Positions 20,013 to 31,393 of a stretch of 64,000 bases of DNA are shown here, piece after piece. The stretch spans positions 15,371,575-15,435,574 of the forward strand of contig NC_064038.1 of NCBI RefSeq assembly GCF_932526225.1, in the 5' to 3' direction. The notes beneath the pieces are model-generated. The model did not search any database. It was not told where the DNA came from and saw only the letters and a list, made by a program, of their open reading frames with translations. Position 1 is the stretch's first letter. Every line of letters begins with the position of its first letter. A program made the position numbers and the translations under genes. This DNA is from Nematostella vectensis (Eukaryota; Cnidaria; Anthozoa; Actiniaria; Edwardsiidae).

Positions 20013-20298
20013 CCCTAATTATTCATGAACGCGAAACACCTGCAGCCCTAATTATTATTCATGCACGCGAAACACCTGCGGCCCTAATTGATTATCCGTG
20101 TACGCGAAATCTATTTTGCCAACATTAACTTTTGCCGATTGTTTATGTACGTGAAATCGATTTGGCCTACATTAGCTTTTGCCCATTGTTTATGTACGCG
20201 AAACATTATCTGCCTGACATATAGAGACGGGGCTGGAAGGCCCGGAGGGGGGATCCGGGCCTCCCAGGCCGTTTCACTGAAACTACCCATTCCCCCCC
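20013..20298 (-). repeat. Right terminal inverted repeat
   Basis: Inverted copy of 8386-8665, including the five iterons. It differs at about five positions (for example cggcaa versus gggcaa, and gtagg versus gttgg) plus a 9-14-bp extra segment next to GGATCC. The outer end is CTACCCATTCCCCCCC. Confidence 0.93.
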
Positions 20299-20304
20299 AA
20301 ACAT
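20299..20304. other. Target-site duplication AAACAT (right)
   Basis: Exact copy of 8380-8385, directly after the right TIR and before the LINE sequence (acacccctgtttcac). Confidence 0.9.
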
Positions 20305-21550
20305 ACACCCCTGTTTCACTCTTTTGTAACATCTGAATGCCGTCGTCACAAAACTGTCTAATTCTACTGAGTATTTATCATTTGCATACATTGAAATTAG
20401 TACGTGAAGGAAACGACCTGTTATTCCTGCCAATTCCAGTCTTTTGAAAAGTTTATTTTTGGGTACACTGTCAAATGCTTTGCTGAAATCGACGTAGCAC
20501 GCAAAAAGGATATTACCCGCTTCTTTTGGTTTGGACTTTACATATTTATCAATTAAAATTTTCATCACAAAAATGCTATCTACGGTCCCTTGTGTTTTTT
20601 TTTTTTTTAAACCACATTGTTCTGGTTTAAGTATGCCTTTATTCACCAAAAAAAACTATATAATATTTCGTTCAGGATCGCGTTCAAAACTTTCCCTGTG
20701 GCTGACAGTAAAGTTATGCCTCTGTAATTTTCAGGCTTAGAGAGATCGTCTTTCTTGTAAATTGGCACAATTAGACCAAAGCTCCATATAGACGGGTATA
20801 CCCCCCTTGCTAATATCCTATCAAATAAAATTCTTAGTGGATTTTTCAATGCCTCCTTACCGCATTTTAGGACTTCATTTAAAACATTGTTTGCACCCGG
20901 GGCCTTCAGCGATTTTAATTCGTTTATTGCTGTTGTTATTTCTTTTCCTGAGATTTGAAAGTCTAAAGGCACGACGGTGTCGGTTGCCGCGAAATTTACC
21001 TGCTTTTTCAATATCCTAATTTTTTTGGTATCTTTATTTTTCCCTATATTGAGAATATTCTTTATTTGTTTCCAGTTTTTTTAGTTTCGCTAAAGTTAAG
21101 GTTGTTTAGTAGCCTGCAGGTGGCTGTATTTTGTATTTTTCTATATAGTTTTTTAAATATTAATGCACTGCGTAAGTCGGCCTGATCTTGTGTTCGTGAG
21201 ACTTGTTTGCCCAGTGATCTGAGATTTTCTTTGTCATTTCTGCATTCTCCGTCAAACCAGTTTTATTTTTGTCCTTTCTCTCTGTTTTGTTTACTTGTTA
21301 CCGCAAGCCACCGCGTTCGCATGTTTCTACTACTGCATGCTTCTGTGAACAATTCCGTCATTTTATCCACGCACGGGTTCTCTAGAGCCGCACCTAACCT
21401 ATTTTGCACTTTATCAGATTCAAAAGCAAATTTTAGATCTTTTTGGGTCTTTCCGTTCCAGCGCATTTTTATAAATTCATTAAGTTCGTCATTACTCTCA
21501 CCTTTTCCTTTTCTGTGCTCTGTATGTCTTAGTCTCAGTGCGTAGGACAA
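20305..21550 (-). pseudogene. LINE RT, 5' half (split by the Polinton-like element)
   Basis: Minus-strand non-LTR RT. At 21263-21550 is the linker after the endonuclease domain (WLAVTSKQNREKGQK). At 20643-21011 are RT motifs LKAPGANN and IVPIYKKDDLSKPENYRGIT. At 20305-20649 is motif A (ACYVDFSKAFDSVP) through motif B (RVKQGC). A poly-A/T run near 20590-20608 and a frame break near 20645 show decay. The protein resumes in frame at 8379 going left. Confidence 0.88.
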
Positions 21551-22155
21551 GGAACAATGGCCGTTAAGTGAGGCTCAAGGGGATTGACAATGAAATAATT
21601 GAACGTGTTGACAATATGATTAGACACGTTGTTGTTGACATAGTCAACAACACTGCTGTTGTTGTATTTGGAGCACGTTTTCTTCCCCTCTAAAAATCCT
21701 CGTCTTGAAAAATACGTCACTGGGGGGGGAGGGGGGCTGGCTCGCTGATCCAGGCCTTAGTATCGCTGAGTGTGAGGCGCTTTTTCCATAATGCTAATCT
21801 CCTTGATGAGCTCTCTTGGTGATCTTTGGCTTTTGGCTTTGACCCCATCGCATTCTGCACATCGTTTACGCTTCCGTCCAGCTCCATCCTTTCCAGCCTC
21901 GAAGCCTGATCTCGTAAATTTTGGCTTTTCAATTCGAGATGTCCGCAACCAGGGTTGATTTTCCGATGATAATTGAGCCTTTGTTTGTGTCTTGCATTCG
22001 ATAAGACCCTTGTTCATTTACTCTGTCCATTTTACCTTGAAGAAGAAGAAGAAGAACGATGGTGATGATGGTCATTAAAATTTTACCTTTTTCTATGTTA
22101 CCTATTACTGCGCAACCCCCATCCCCCCATCAAATCCTGGGTACGCGCCTGCGTT
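21551..22155. other. No recognisable gene
   Basis: Flanking sequence between the LINE and the first host exon seen. It includes a short GAA run near 22040. I see no family motif. Confidence 0.4.
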
Positions 22156-22156
22156 C

Positions 22157-22167
22157 TTTCTTTTTTA

Positions 22168-22226
<59 letters not shown>

Positions 22227-22260
22227 TTTCTATCTTTCTTTCTTTCTTTCTTTCTTTATT
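22157..22260. repeat. (CTTT)n microsatellite
   Basis: About 100 bases of cttt repeats with one interruption (tttttctatct), just upstream of a host exon acceptor. Confidence 0.97.
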
Positions 22261-22299
22261 TCTTTTCTGTCTCTTTAATATTGTGGGTTTTTTTTTCAG

Positions 22300-22459
22300 T
22301 TCCACTTTTCTACAAGTAGATCTTGGTAGCGAGATGTTCATCATAAAGGTGTCCACTCAAGGATTTCCGTTTTCTGATTACTGGGTGACGAAGTACAAAA
22401 TTAAGGCCCTGAAAGGCGGTTCATGGTCATGGTACCGAAATTCATCGGATGAGATACGG
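22300..22459 (+). CDS. Host exon: F5/8 type C domain 1, middle
   Basis: Acceptor TTTTTTTTTCAG at 22299 and donor GTACGT at 22460. Encodes the discoidin core FLQVDLGSEMFIIKVSTQG followed by DYWVTKYKIKALKGGSWSWY, matching the F5/8C pattern LQ(I/V)DLG..I..I.TQG and WVT.Y.....G..W..Y. Extracellular lectin/lipid-binding fold, usually in adhesion proteins. The exon encoding the first strand of this domain (C..PLG..) was not found upstream, where the LINE and Polinton sit. Confidence 0.88.
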
Positions 22460-22508
22460 GTACGTCTGTCTGTTCGTATGTTATTTTTTTTTGTTTGTTT
22501 GTTTTTTT

Positions 22509-22638
<130 letters not shown>

Positions 22639-22725
22639 TCCCTCTGTCTGCTCCTCGGTTTGTTTTCTGTATTTTTATGTGCTTGTTTGTCTGTGTAACA
22701 TGGTCCTTTTTATTTTTCTTCACAG

Positions 22726-22870
22726 TACTTCGATGGAAACTATGACAGTGATACAGTGGTATCGCACCGTTTGCTCCCGTCTGTACAAACTAGATATATT
22801 CGAATCTACCCTGTAAAAGGCAGTAATCATTTGGTGGGTCTCCGTGTTGACTTCTTCGGCTGCCCAATTG
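22726..22870 (+). CDS. Host exon: F5/8 type C domain 1, end
   Basis: Acceptor CACAG at 22725 and donor GTAAGA at 22871. Encodes TRYIRIYPVKG and LVGLRVDFFGC, the typical closing strands of F5/8C (RYIRI.P......LR.E..GC). Phase 0 entry joins the preceding exon; phase 1 exit joins 29743. Confidence 0.9.
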
Positions 22871-23907
<1,037 letters not shown>

Positions 23908-24149
23908 GTAATGAATGTGGCGGCCAGCTCGTGACCCACAGTTTCTTCTGTTGCTTTAGAATCGTCGAGTATAGTATTGTCAAAATTGCTGTGAAATAAA
24001 GATGATTTCAAGCACTTGTCATGTATTAACCTCTGCATTATGTTTAATTGAGAGCCTAAAACTGAAATAATCAAAATTAAAAAAGATAATGACCATAAAA
24101 TTTGATTATTTCTAGTAGCATGTGGCTCAATGGAGAATCCTTGCTTTCT

Positions 24150-24444
24150 TAAATGCAAATTTTACTGCGACAACAAAGGCGAAATCATTGTAAAAGCAGG
24201 AGCAGAAGGCTATGCTACAATTATAAAATTCAGTAGAGAATATGATGATGACATTTATGTCTCCCAAGCGGGGAAAAAAATTTAACCAATCTGATTTGAC
24301 GGAAGACTGCCTCAAAGGCTGTGTGTCGACCTACACATCACGACTGCACCTGAGCCGTCATAAGAAAAGCAAATCCCGCACTGATGATTCCGCAGTATAC
24401 CAACCCCTTAAAAGACAACGACAGTGTCTAATGTGTCGTCATTA
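24150..24444 (+). pseudogene. 5' part of a repeat-encoded Cys-rich protein (split by Harbinger)
   Basis: Plus-strand fragments CDNKGEIIVKAGAEGYATII and KKFNQSDLTEDCLK, then PKRGKKF...SRHKKS and VYQPLKRQRQ, end exactly at the left TIR of the Harbinger element. The sequence appears to resume after the right TIR at 28110. This resembles a Cys-rich protein family repeated many times in cnidarian genomes, recalled from memory and without an assigned name. Frame breaks are present. Confidence 0.45.
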
Positions 24445-25463
24445 GGCAGTTTAAGCAACGGAAACGAGAACGGCAACGGCAACGGGAAAACCTCACGAGG
24501 ACTGGGGTGAGGAATTGTTATGATAGGTTATGTTAGAATGAATCCGTATTTTGCTAATTGTAGTAAGCAAATAGACAAAGTTAAGATATTTGCTCTAGCT
24601 AAAAGGGTTGTTCAAGGTTGAGAGCATTCTTGAGGCATTGTTAGTTTTTGTTGATTTAGCTTGAATAGGAAGTTGTTCGCTTAATTAGCGAAATAATGAC
24701 TTTTATCGGATCGTACCATGTTTTGGGTACTTATCTGTCTTCAACTTCCCATTAAGTTGGTAAACTTACAAGTCTCTGTTTATATAGTTTCCTTTAGATG
24801 TCGTACGTTAATTGTCGGTATCATTAGCACAGCACGTAGGATCGCCCACACTCAAGTAGGAGGTGCTTAGCTCTGCAGTGTTGGCAATCTGATCAACTAG
24901 GCTAATCTAGGTCAGCAAACATCACACCTACGCTACTTGAGCGACCAGTTCTTTCCCCTTCCGTTCAGTAACTTTCGATTACAAGTTACATATCTGTTCC
25001 TCCAAAGTTACCTTATGACCTTTCCTACCAACTCCCTTAGTTTCATGGCAAAGGACATCCGTTTTGTATCCTTAAATTCTTTTCAAAGCTTTCCTTTGTT
25101 ATCGCTAATTTTGCCGAGAGTTAATGATATCTGATGTAACTGTTTGCATTGTCAAGTACCGTCCAATCACCGCACTCTGCACACGTGGTCAGTGCTTGTC
25201 AATCAAACGTACTACTTGTTTTACTACAAATAAGACCGCATTGTAATTCCTCATTACTCTTCATACCACTGACTCAGAATAAAGGTACGACTCCGGTCAA
25301 AAGAAGTCCTCCCGACTAATCATTACAGAATTAATGACGAGTGCAGTTGTAAACAAATTAAGCAAACACAAAACGGCAAAACGCGAGCATTTTTGTTACT
25401 TTATTCCCGACTGCTATCGCAATTTTTCGCTTTATTTATTTAAGTTATGTGTCTTCACTTAAA

Positions 25464-26445
25464 CGAGCAAAAGAGCAACTTCTGCAGAGCCAAGCTGATG
25501 GAATCATAGCCGACGAGGAGTTTGTTTTGCTTTACGATTTAAGCAAACTAGACAATCTTGTTCCCCCGTACGAAAACTACAAAACTGTTTCACGTGGATC
25601 TTTTGGAGGAAGATGAGTGCTCATCTGAATTTAGGTTTCACAAGCGAGATATCCCTGCAATATCTGCAAAAGGATCTCCATTGGACAACTGTTTCGGATT
25701 CATCGATGGAAATGTAGTGAGACCTATTTGCTGACCAAACCAGCACCAGGAGATTGTGTACAATGGCCTCAAACGAGTTCATAGTATAAAGTTCCAGTCC
25801 GTGGCTCCCGAATGGCATGATAGGGAACATGTATGGACCAATAGGTAAGACTAGATATCATGCTAACCTAGCTTGTGTGCTACTTAATTCCCAACTTTTA
25901 AGAATTTATATAACCCAAAGTTGACCCATTATATTTTTATAGATTTCCCTGGCTGTCTATCCCGTGTCACCTGCAAAAGTAATATTATATCAACCACAAA
26001 TATATAACAACCACAAAAGTAATTAACCAATAAAAAGTGGTTGATTGCGATTACACTTGTAATTAGTATTACATTTGTAGGTGGCAGATCTAGCCCGATT
26101 TATCCCCAAATGCCGATGTTATAAAGGATTTTCAGCAAAAGGTTAAATTATTAAATCTGTTTTTACTTATTTATTTTCTTTGGCACAGAGGGAAAACGAC
26201 ATGATGCTTTCATGCTGCGGGAGTCTGGCCTCCCCCACGATCTTGAGCTGCATGCATTCTCTAGGCCTCCTGCACCACATCCACTATGCCTTTATGGAGA
26301 CCCAGCATATCTCCTCCGCATTCATCTACAAGGCTCCTTCGGCAATACAGTCCACCCCCTCAAACCACAGATGGAAGAGTTTAATGAATCAAATGGACAT
26401 CCGTGGAGTAGCTCCTTGGGGATATTGTAAATTATTTTAAGTTTA
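25464..26445 (+). pseudogene. Harbinger DDE transposase (HARBI1-like), broken
   Basis: N-terminal exon segment RAKEQLLQSQADGIIADEEF and EEDECSSEFRFHKRDIP, then the catalytic core segment GFIDGNVVRPIC, YNGLKRVHSIKFQSV and MYGPI. An intron with GT at about 25846 and an AG ending at about 26187 follows, then GKRHDAFMLRESGL and LYGDPAYLL (second catalytic region), ending near NYFKFID. Compared with intact relatives, the stretch between KRDIP and the IDG motif is largely missing. There is a TGA after RPIC, a frame change near 25800, and a TAG in the last helix. Cut-and-paste transposase; dead here. Confidence 0.82.
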
Positions 26446-26869
26446 TTGATTAAATAAAATTTTTAAATTGTTCCGTCTTCAGTAAGAAAAGCTTATATTG
26501 TCTTTGCTCTTCTTAGAAATGCCTTAAATTCACTCTATGGAAACACTACTTCTCAGATTTTTTATCAAGAAAACATACTTAGATTAAAATACTTCTATGT
26601 CACCATAATCAAAATAAGCATCAGATAAAAGTTTTTTTTAACATTTTAATGATATTTTTTAATAATATTAATTTTTGCCATAAAGAAGCAAATATCTTGA
26701 ATAAGGTTTATATTCAGATGCGAGAAAGCCTTGCACTGGAAGAACATCACAAATCTGTGTAAGCTAAGAAAGTAATATATTACTTCACTATAAATAATAA
26801 AGTTCAATAAATAATTTTCTGAAACTAGTTCTTGTAGCCATCATGGCTTGAGATTGTTGCTGCGTCATC

Positions 26870-27560
26870 ATTGTGGACTTCATTTGTTGTTGTTGTTGCT
26901 GCCACTGCTGCTGCTGCTCCTGCTGTTTCTGCAAGGAAGCAAACATTTGTTATTGCTGTTGTAGCATTCGTGCTTGAAAAGCTTGCTGAGCCTTTGTTTT
27001 GGCCTCTTGAGTCTGCATTTTAAGCTTCATCTATTCTTTCAACTTTTATTGCTGTTTTGATCTTTCTTTGAGGTACTGCAAATTGTCTCTCGCAGAACAT
27101 CTCTAATAAGCTTTCCTTTCTTCGGCTCTCCTTGACCTTTCTTGGTCTGCCTGTCTGCGATTCTTTCCAGAACCCTTGCCCTCATCTCTTCTTCTCTCTT
27201 TCATCTTTTCCTTTCTTTTCATCCTGTTCAACTCTCTGCATTTTATCTGAATCACTATCCTTGTTCACTATCTCCTCCAAAGCTAACCAAACTCTGTTTG
27301 GGGAGGAACTTTTTTTTTTTTTTTTTTTTTTTAACAAGGTTTACCCTATCCCGGACAGTCCTGCCACTGACACTAAGAGTGATTTTCTGGAACAAATGTG
27401 GACCATCAAGGTTAGCAGCTATTTTTTTTTCCTCAGGGCAAACCTTTCTTTGCTCCCTTTTGGGTATTGGTATGGGTCAACGGCAGCAAATTTCTCTGCA
27501 CAAAAGATGTCATGCCGTGACAGCCAGCGCATATTTATTTTGCTTTCACCTAAAAAAAAA
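26870..27560 (-). pseudogene. Harbinger-associated Myb/SANT-like protein, broken
   Basis: The minus strand shows ANLDGPHLFQKITLSVSGRT followed by VRDRVNLV (about 27340-27430). After a long A/T homopolymer (27311-27332) it continues into Lys/Gln-rich coil ending in a polyglutamine-like tract (about 26880-26935, CAG/CTG-rich). This matches the DNA-binding partner usually encoded by Harbinger elements. Several stops interrupt it. Confidence 0.6.
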
Positions 27561-28109
27561 GACACATTTTAAGATTACATATTCATTCATGTTTATTAAT
27601 ATAAGATTCCAGAAATGTCCATACCCCCAAGACAAGATAATTAGAAATTTCACAGGGGTGGGGGGGGTATGAAAAAATATGGTGTGTTTGTAAAGAAGCA
27701 AACACTAGGCTACATTTTTTTGCAAAGCCAACAAAGAATAACATCATCATTATCAACATCACCATCATCATCATCAACATCATCATCATCGAAACAAAGC
27801 AGCCATAAGAAAATGGCTCTTAGAAAACAATTCATAAGAGGAGTGTAAATAATTAAAACCTATGAACTGGCTTATCTATAAAGAACTACATGCTCTCGGT
27901 TTGCTGGAAATATTTAAAAAAAAGGAAAAGCAATGAAAACAATTTAATACACAACTCACGTTTCACACAACGCAACTTCGGAACCTTTACGTCGAGGCCA
28001 GGATGAAAACTTCGGCTGGAAGACTTGGGAGCATGTGCAGTACGACTTAGGGGTTTTCCCCTTCGTTTTCCGTTGCCGTTGCCGTTCTCGTTCCCGGTGT
28101 TTAAACTGC

Positions 28110-28710
28110 ATATTCAATTTCAAGGAAAACTGCCTGTTCTGTGGCGAGTTGTGTGTTGTGGAGACAGACAGAACAAATCCCAAAAGATGGAAAAAAGCAG
28201 TCTTATTCTGCACAGGGAGTGCTTTTAGACAGTCTATTCTTGACACCTGTACTGAACGAAATGACGTAATCGCCAACGAAGTGAGAGTACGTGTCAAAGG
28301 TACCGTAAGCAATTTACACGCTGCTGATGCGTGGTATCATACGAAGTTTTATGTCACAAAGGTCTATCTCTTCAGCCAAAAAGACATATCATAGAAGATG
28401 TTGACAAAGCATTTGCTGGTCGCAGCTCCAGACCCGCTGACACTGGGTTGTTAGAATGCGCCACTTATTGAGCATGCCACTAAGTTCATTGGCTCGTGTT
28501 ACACTGCAAAATCACAAGGAAACAAGAATGTCAGGGATCAGTATGGGATTTAAGAGTTTGGCAACAGTGAAACCTCGGTGCCGCAGATCCAGTCACTTCC
28601 TACGTCAACTGAAGCCTTCACAGCAAATGTAAAGAAAGCCCACTGGAAAGTTGCAATGTCACTCGATCCTTCCAGCATCGACCGAGTTGAATATGGATAC
28701 AGTTTACACT
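28110..28710 (+). pseudogene. 3' part of the repeat-encoded Cys-rich protein
   Basis: Resumes after the Harbinger right end: NCLFCGELCVVETDRTNPKR, KAVLFCTGSAFRQSILDTC, VKGTVSNLHAADAWYHTKFY, then, after stops and a frame change, CYTAKSQGNKNVRDQYG, VPQIQSLPTSTEAFT and AHWKVAMSLDPSSIDRVEYG. Zn-ligand-like CxxC and HAAD.WYH patterns are visible. The family is not named here; it is common repeat-derived coding sequence in cnidarians as far as I recall. Confidence 0.55.
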
Positions 28711-28773
28711 GAGATCTCTCATGTGATAATAATATTCTTGTTCTTAATGACATCGGAATAGTATTGCTCTTAT

Positions 28774-28793
28774 TGACGTCATCGATGACGTCA
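28774..28793. promoter_or_regulatory. 20-bp CRE-type palindrome
   Basis: TGACGTCATCGATGACGTCA is a perfect palindrome containing two overlapping CREB/ATF-type sites (TGACGTCA). A 19-bp copy lies at 28927-28945. Whether it is functional is unknown. Confidence 0.6.
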
Positions 28794-28926
28794 CAAATTA
28801 CGTGAATATTGTTTTTGACCCCCTTTAACATAGCATTACTCCTACTAAGTTTGGTTGTGGAATAATGCTTCTTTCCTGAGATATGAATATGTTTTGCTTT
28901 TAATCAAGTTTTTTTTTTGCTTTAAG

Positions 28927-28945
28927 TGACGTCATCGATGACGTC
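28927..28945. promoter_or_regulatory. Second CRE-type palindrome copy
   Basis: TGACGTCATCGATGACGTC, identical to 28774-28792 and followed by C instead of A. The two copies lie 153 bp apart, in an intron. Confidence 0.55.
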
Positions 28946-29742
28946 CGTTTGATATGATCCTTAGGGCTTGTACAGAACGGTGTTTTACTTTGAGCGATTG
29001 GCTTTTAAAGAAATATCTAACAAATGATAAAAAGGGACAACAATAAAAAAGGAACTATTATAAACGGACAGCATTAAAAGACTAATACCTCTCATATTCT
29101 CAATACTACTCAAGGCATGAGAGCGAGTACCCTGCGATGAATTATTGCAAAGCAATAACAGGGTGCACAAAACAAATAATTAAAGTTAAAAAAAATAAAA
29201 ACAGCAAAATAAAACGCGATTAGGCAGCACTAATCGATGGCAAACGCTTGGCACAAGGCTGGAGCCTCGATGAAAGGATGACAGGGCCGTAGAAAGCCTC
29301 GAAATATTGGGGGAGGTGCACAATACAGAATCACTAAGAAAATGATGAGTAGGGGGCACAGCCACGCCCCTGCTGGTCGTTTCGTTATAATGTTTGAAAA
29401 TATTGTGGGGGCACAGGGTCCCAGTGCCCCACCTTCTGCTGCGGCCCTGGATAAACGAGTCTCACCCGCTCTCATTGATTCTTACAGCTTTCATTTACTT
29501 TAAACGTTTTTCATTCGAGAGTCGTTTCTCATTTCACTATTAATTACAGATTCAGAGATGAATCCAATAAATTACTACACAGATTCTTGGATAAAATCGT
29601 AACCACTTTCAACAACTCTCAAAGAACTTTTTGCGGGATCATTTTGAGAGCTAGAAAGAGTAGAACTCTTTCACAGACTGTCATCTCCTTTTGATCGATC
29701 ATTTACATTAAAGCTGCTTTTTTCGCTTAATACCATTTTTAG
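28946..29742. other. Intron sequence, no recognised gene
   Basis: It includes a minus-strand stretch near 29230-29470 that resembles dispersed repeat sequence (gggggcacagggtcccagtgcccc), but with no family I can name. Confidence 0.35.
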
Positions 29743-29904
29743 ACCGTGTGATAAATAACAAGACCGAATGCGGTATGCCTCTGGGTATTCAAAACGGCAG
29801 AATTACCGACGCGGCCATCACAGCCTCCTCGTTCCAGGACACCGCTCATCGCGCGCGGCTACATACAGTCGGAGAACATGGAAAACCTGGCGCTTGGGTT
29901 GCAG
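29743..29904 (+). CDS. Host exon: F5/8 type C domain 2, start
   Basis: Acceptor TTTTTAG at 29742 and donor GTAGGT at 29905; phase 1 both sides. Encodes ECGMPLGIQNGRITDAAITA, the classic F5/8C opening (C..PLG...G.I.D..I.AS), and ends GEHGKPGAWVA, just before the next strand. Confidence 0.9.
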
Positions 29905-30343
29905 GTAGGTTTCTTGAGATGCTCTGATTCTGTGTTTCGAAACATGATGGATACTTAAGTTCTATAACCCAAAAATCTTGACATATTTTTGAGAAGTAAT
30001 GAGGTAGTGTGTGAAAAAATCATGGCCATCGCCGCGGGCACCCTGAGGGTATTCAGTAAATTGTTTTCTGTCAGATGATTGTTGCTGTTTTTAGGTGAAT
30101 ATAACCTACATTGACATTTTTTGAACGATGCAGTTCAAGTGACCTGTTTTGAAGGTGAAGGTAGAAAAATGTGAAATAACCTTGTTGACCTTGGTCCATC
30201 TTATCGATACAGACCTTTGGGTGCTGCCGCGAACGGCAGATTTTCCAAAAGGGCAACAACCGGAATAAAAATCGATTACATTGTCAGAAAGGTAATATGG
30301 ATTATAAAGTTGCAGCGATTTTCGTGATTTTTGTAAATTTCAG

Positions 30344-30540
30344 GAGTTGCCGATTTAAGCCAGTGGCTTCAGATTGACTTTGGTAGTGTTGCTATGGTAA
30401 CACACATAGCAACACAGGGCAGATTCGAGGCGGAGTATGGGTTGAGGTTGCAAACACAGCACTGGGTGACAAGTTTTAAGGTGTCCTTCAGCCAGTTGGG
30501 AAGAGCTTACCAGTGGTATAAAGTTAACGGTTCGATCATG
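30344..30540 (+). CDS. Host exon: F5/8 type C domain 2, middle
   Basis: Acceptor AAATTTCAG at 30343 and donor GTAAGT at 30541. Encodes QWLQIDFGSVAMVTHIATQG and HWVTSFKVSFSQLGRAYQWY, a strong F5/8C core. Entry phase 1, exit phase 0. Confidence 0.93.
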
Positions 30541-31393
30541 GTAAGTAAGTGGAGGAAGTGATTATGACTGATGCTCACAGCTAACACCCGTGTTTTTAAA
30601 CACCTTTTATTTTCCATAATATCCTGAGCAAGGCTCTTTTACTACAAGCGATTACAAACAGGTTAGGCGATTTATGCTCTAAAAAAGACAATCGACCATC
30701 ATCTCTCCCTTGTGGGAGATGTCTGAGTGACGGGGATGCGTCAAAATGTCTTCACACGACTTCCATTTTGCTCACAATTCCTTGTCCGAACCCTGATAAT
30801 GCATGTAGCTTCATCTATTTGTCTTGTTAATGGGTTGTGAAATAAGCCACTAAGTTCAAAGTTCTAAGATCTGTAATCAGCCCTTGCCTCAAGGGCACAT
30901 CATTATATGCTTGAACAGCGCACTGTTTTCCTTCTTGTCCTCCAACATTTTCCTGTACATAGTTACCCTTTGCTCCTCTTTGCGCGAAATGCATCCTATT
31001 GTGTACCCATCCCATCCTATAGTAAACCTGTCACACCCGCGATCCTAGCTTTCCCTGCTTGCACACATGCTCAAGTGTTATTCTTCGCATGGGTCCTTTT
31101 AGCGATGTTTTCAACGGGACCCCGGACCGTCTAATCACCTTTGGCTTGAACTGGCCTCCACTTTGCTTCTTCGCCTCGTCCGCTACGTTTCCCACGATTC
31201 AGCAAAACGGCTGTCTGGTGTCACCAGGCAATGTCATTATCCCCTTTCTGTAACAACCTGACTTTCTCCTTTCCAATTCCGTTTCCCTTCCCTCTCTTCT
31301 GTTTTATTCTTCAATCAATTTCACTACTAGATAGACCCGTTAGTAGATAGTAGAGAAACTAGGTAGATGTGTTTCTTCATTTTCTAGTTATCA
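30541..31393. other. Intron sequence, no recognised feature
   Basis: Part of the 8.8-kb intron between F5/8C exons. No coding or RNA signal is seen here. Confidence 0.4.

Larger units (their letters stand above)
8386..20298. mobile_element. Polinton/adintovirus-like element (11.9 kb)
   Basis: A GC-rich island bounded by inverted repeats (8386-8665 and 20013-20298) and a 6-bp TSD. It encodes the diagnostic Polinton set: a family-B-like DNA polymerase, an rve integrase, an A32-type packaging ATPase and a double-jelly-roll capsid protein, plus accessory proteins. The replication block reads rightward (8693-12804), an integrase and morphogenesis block reads leftward (18442-12913), and two genes near the right end read rightward (18485-19846). 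At 11.9 kb it is shorter than the usual 15-20 kb Polinton. I see no adenain-type protease. Numerous stops and frameshifts mark a dead copy. The TIRs differ at about 5 positions plus a few indels, suggesting moderate age. Confidence 0.93.
24445..28109. mobile_element. PIF/Harbinger DNA transposon, degenerate
   Basis: Inverted termini share aacgagaacggcaacggcaa: left end 24445 onward (GGCAGTTTAAGCAACGG), right end ending 28109 (reverse complement GCAGTTTAAACACCGG). The arms are about 45-50 bp. The left end is preceded by TTA, the expected Harbinger target; the right side reads ATA, so the 3-bp TSD is imperfect. It contains a broken DDE transposase on plus and a Q-rich Myb/SANT-like partner on minus, the normal two-gene content. 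Confidence 0.85.
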
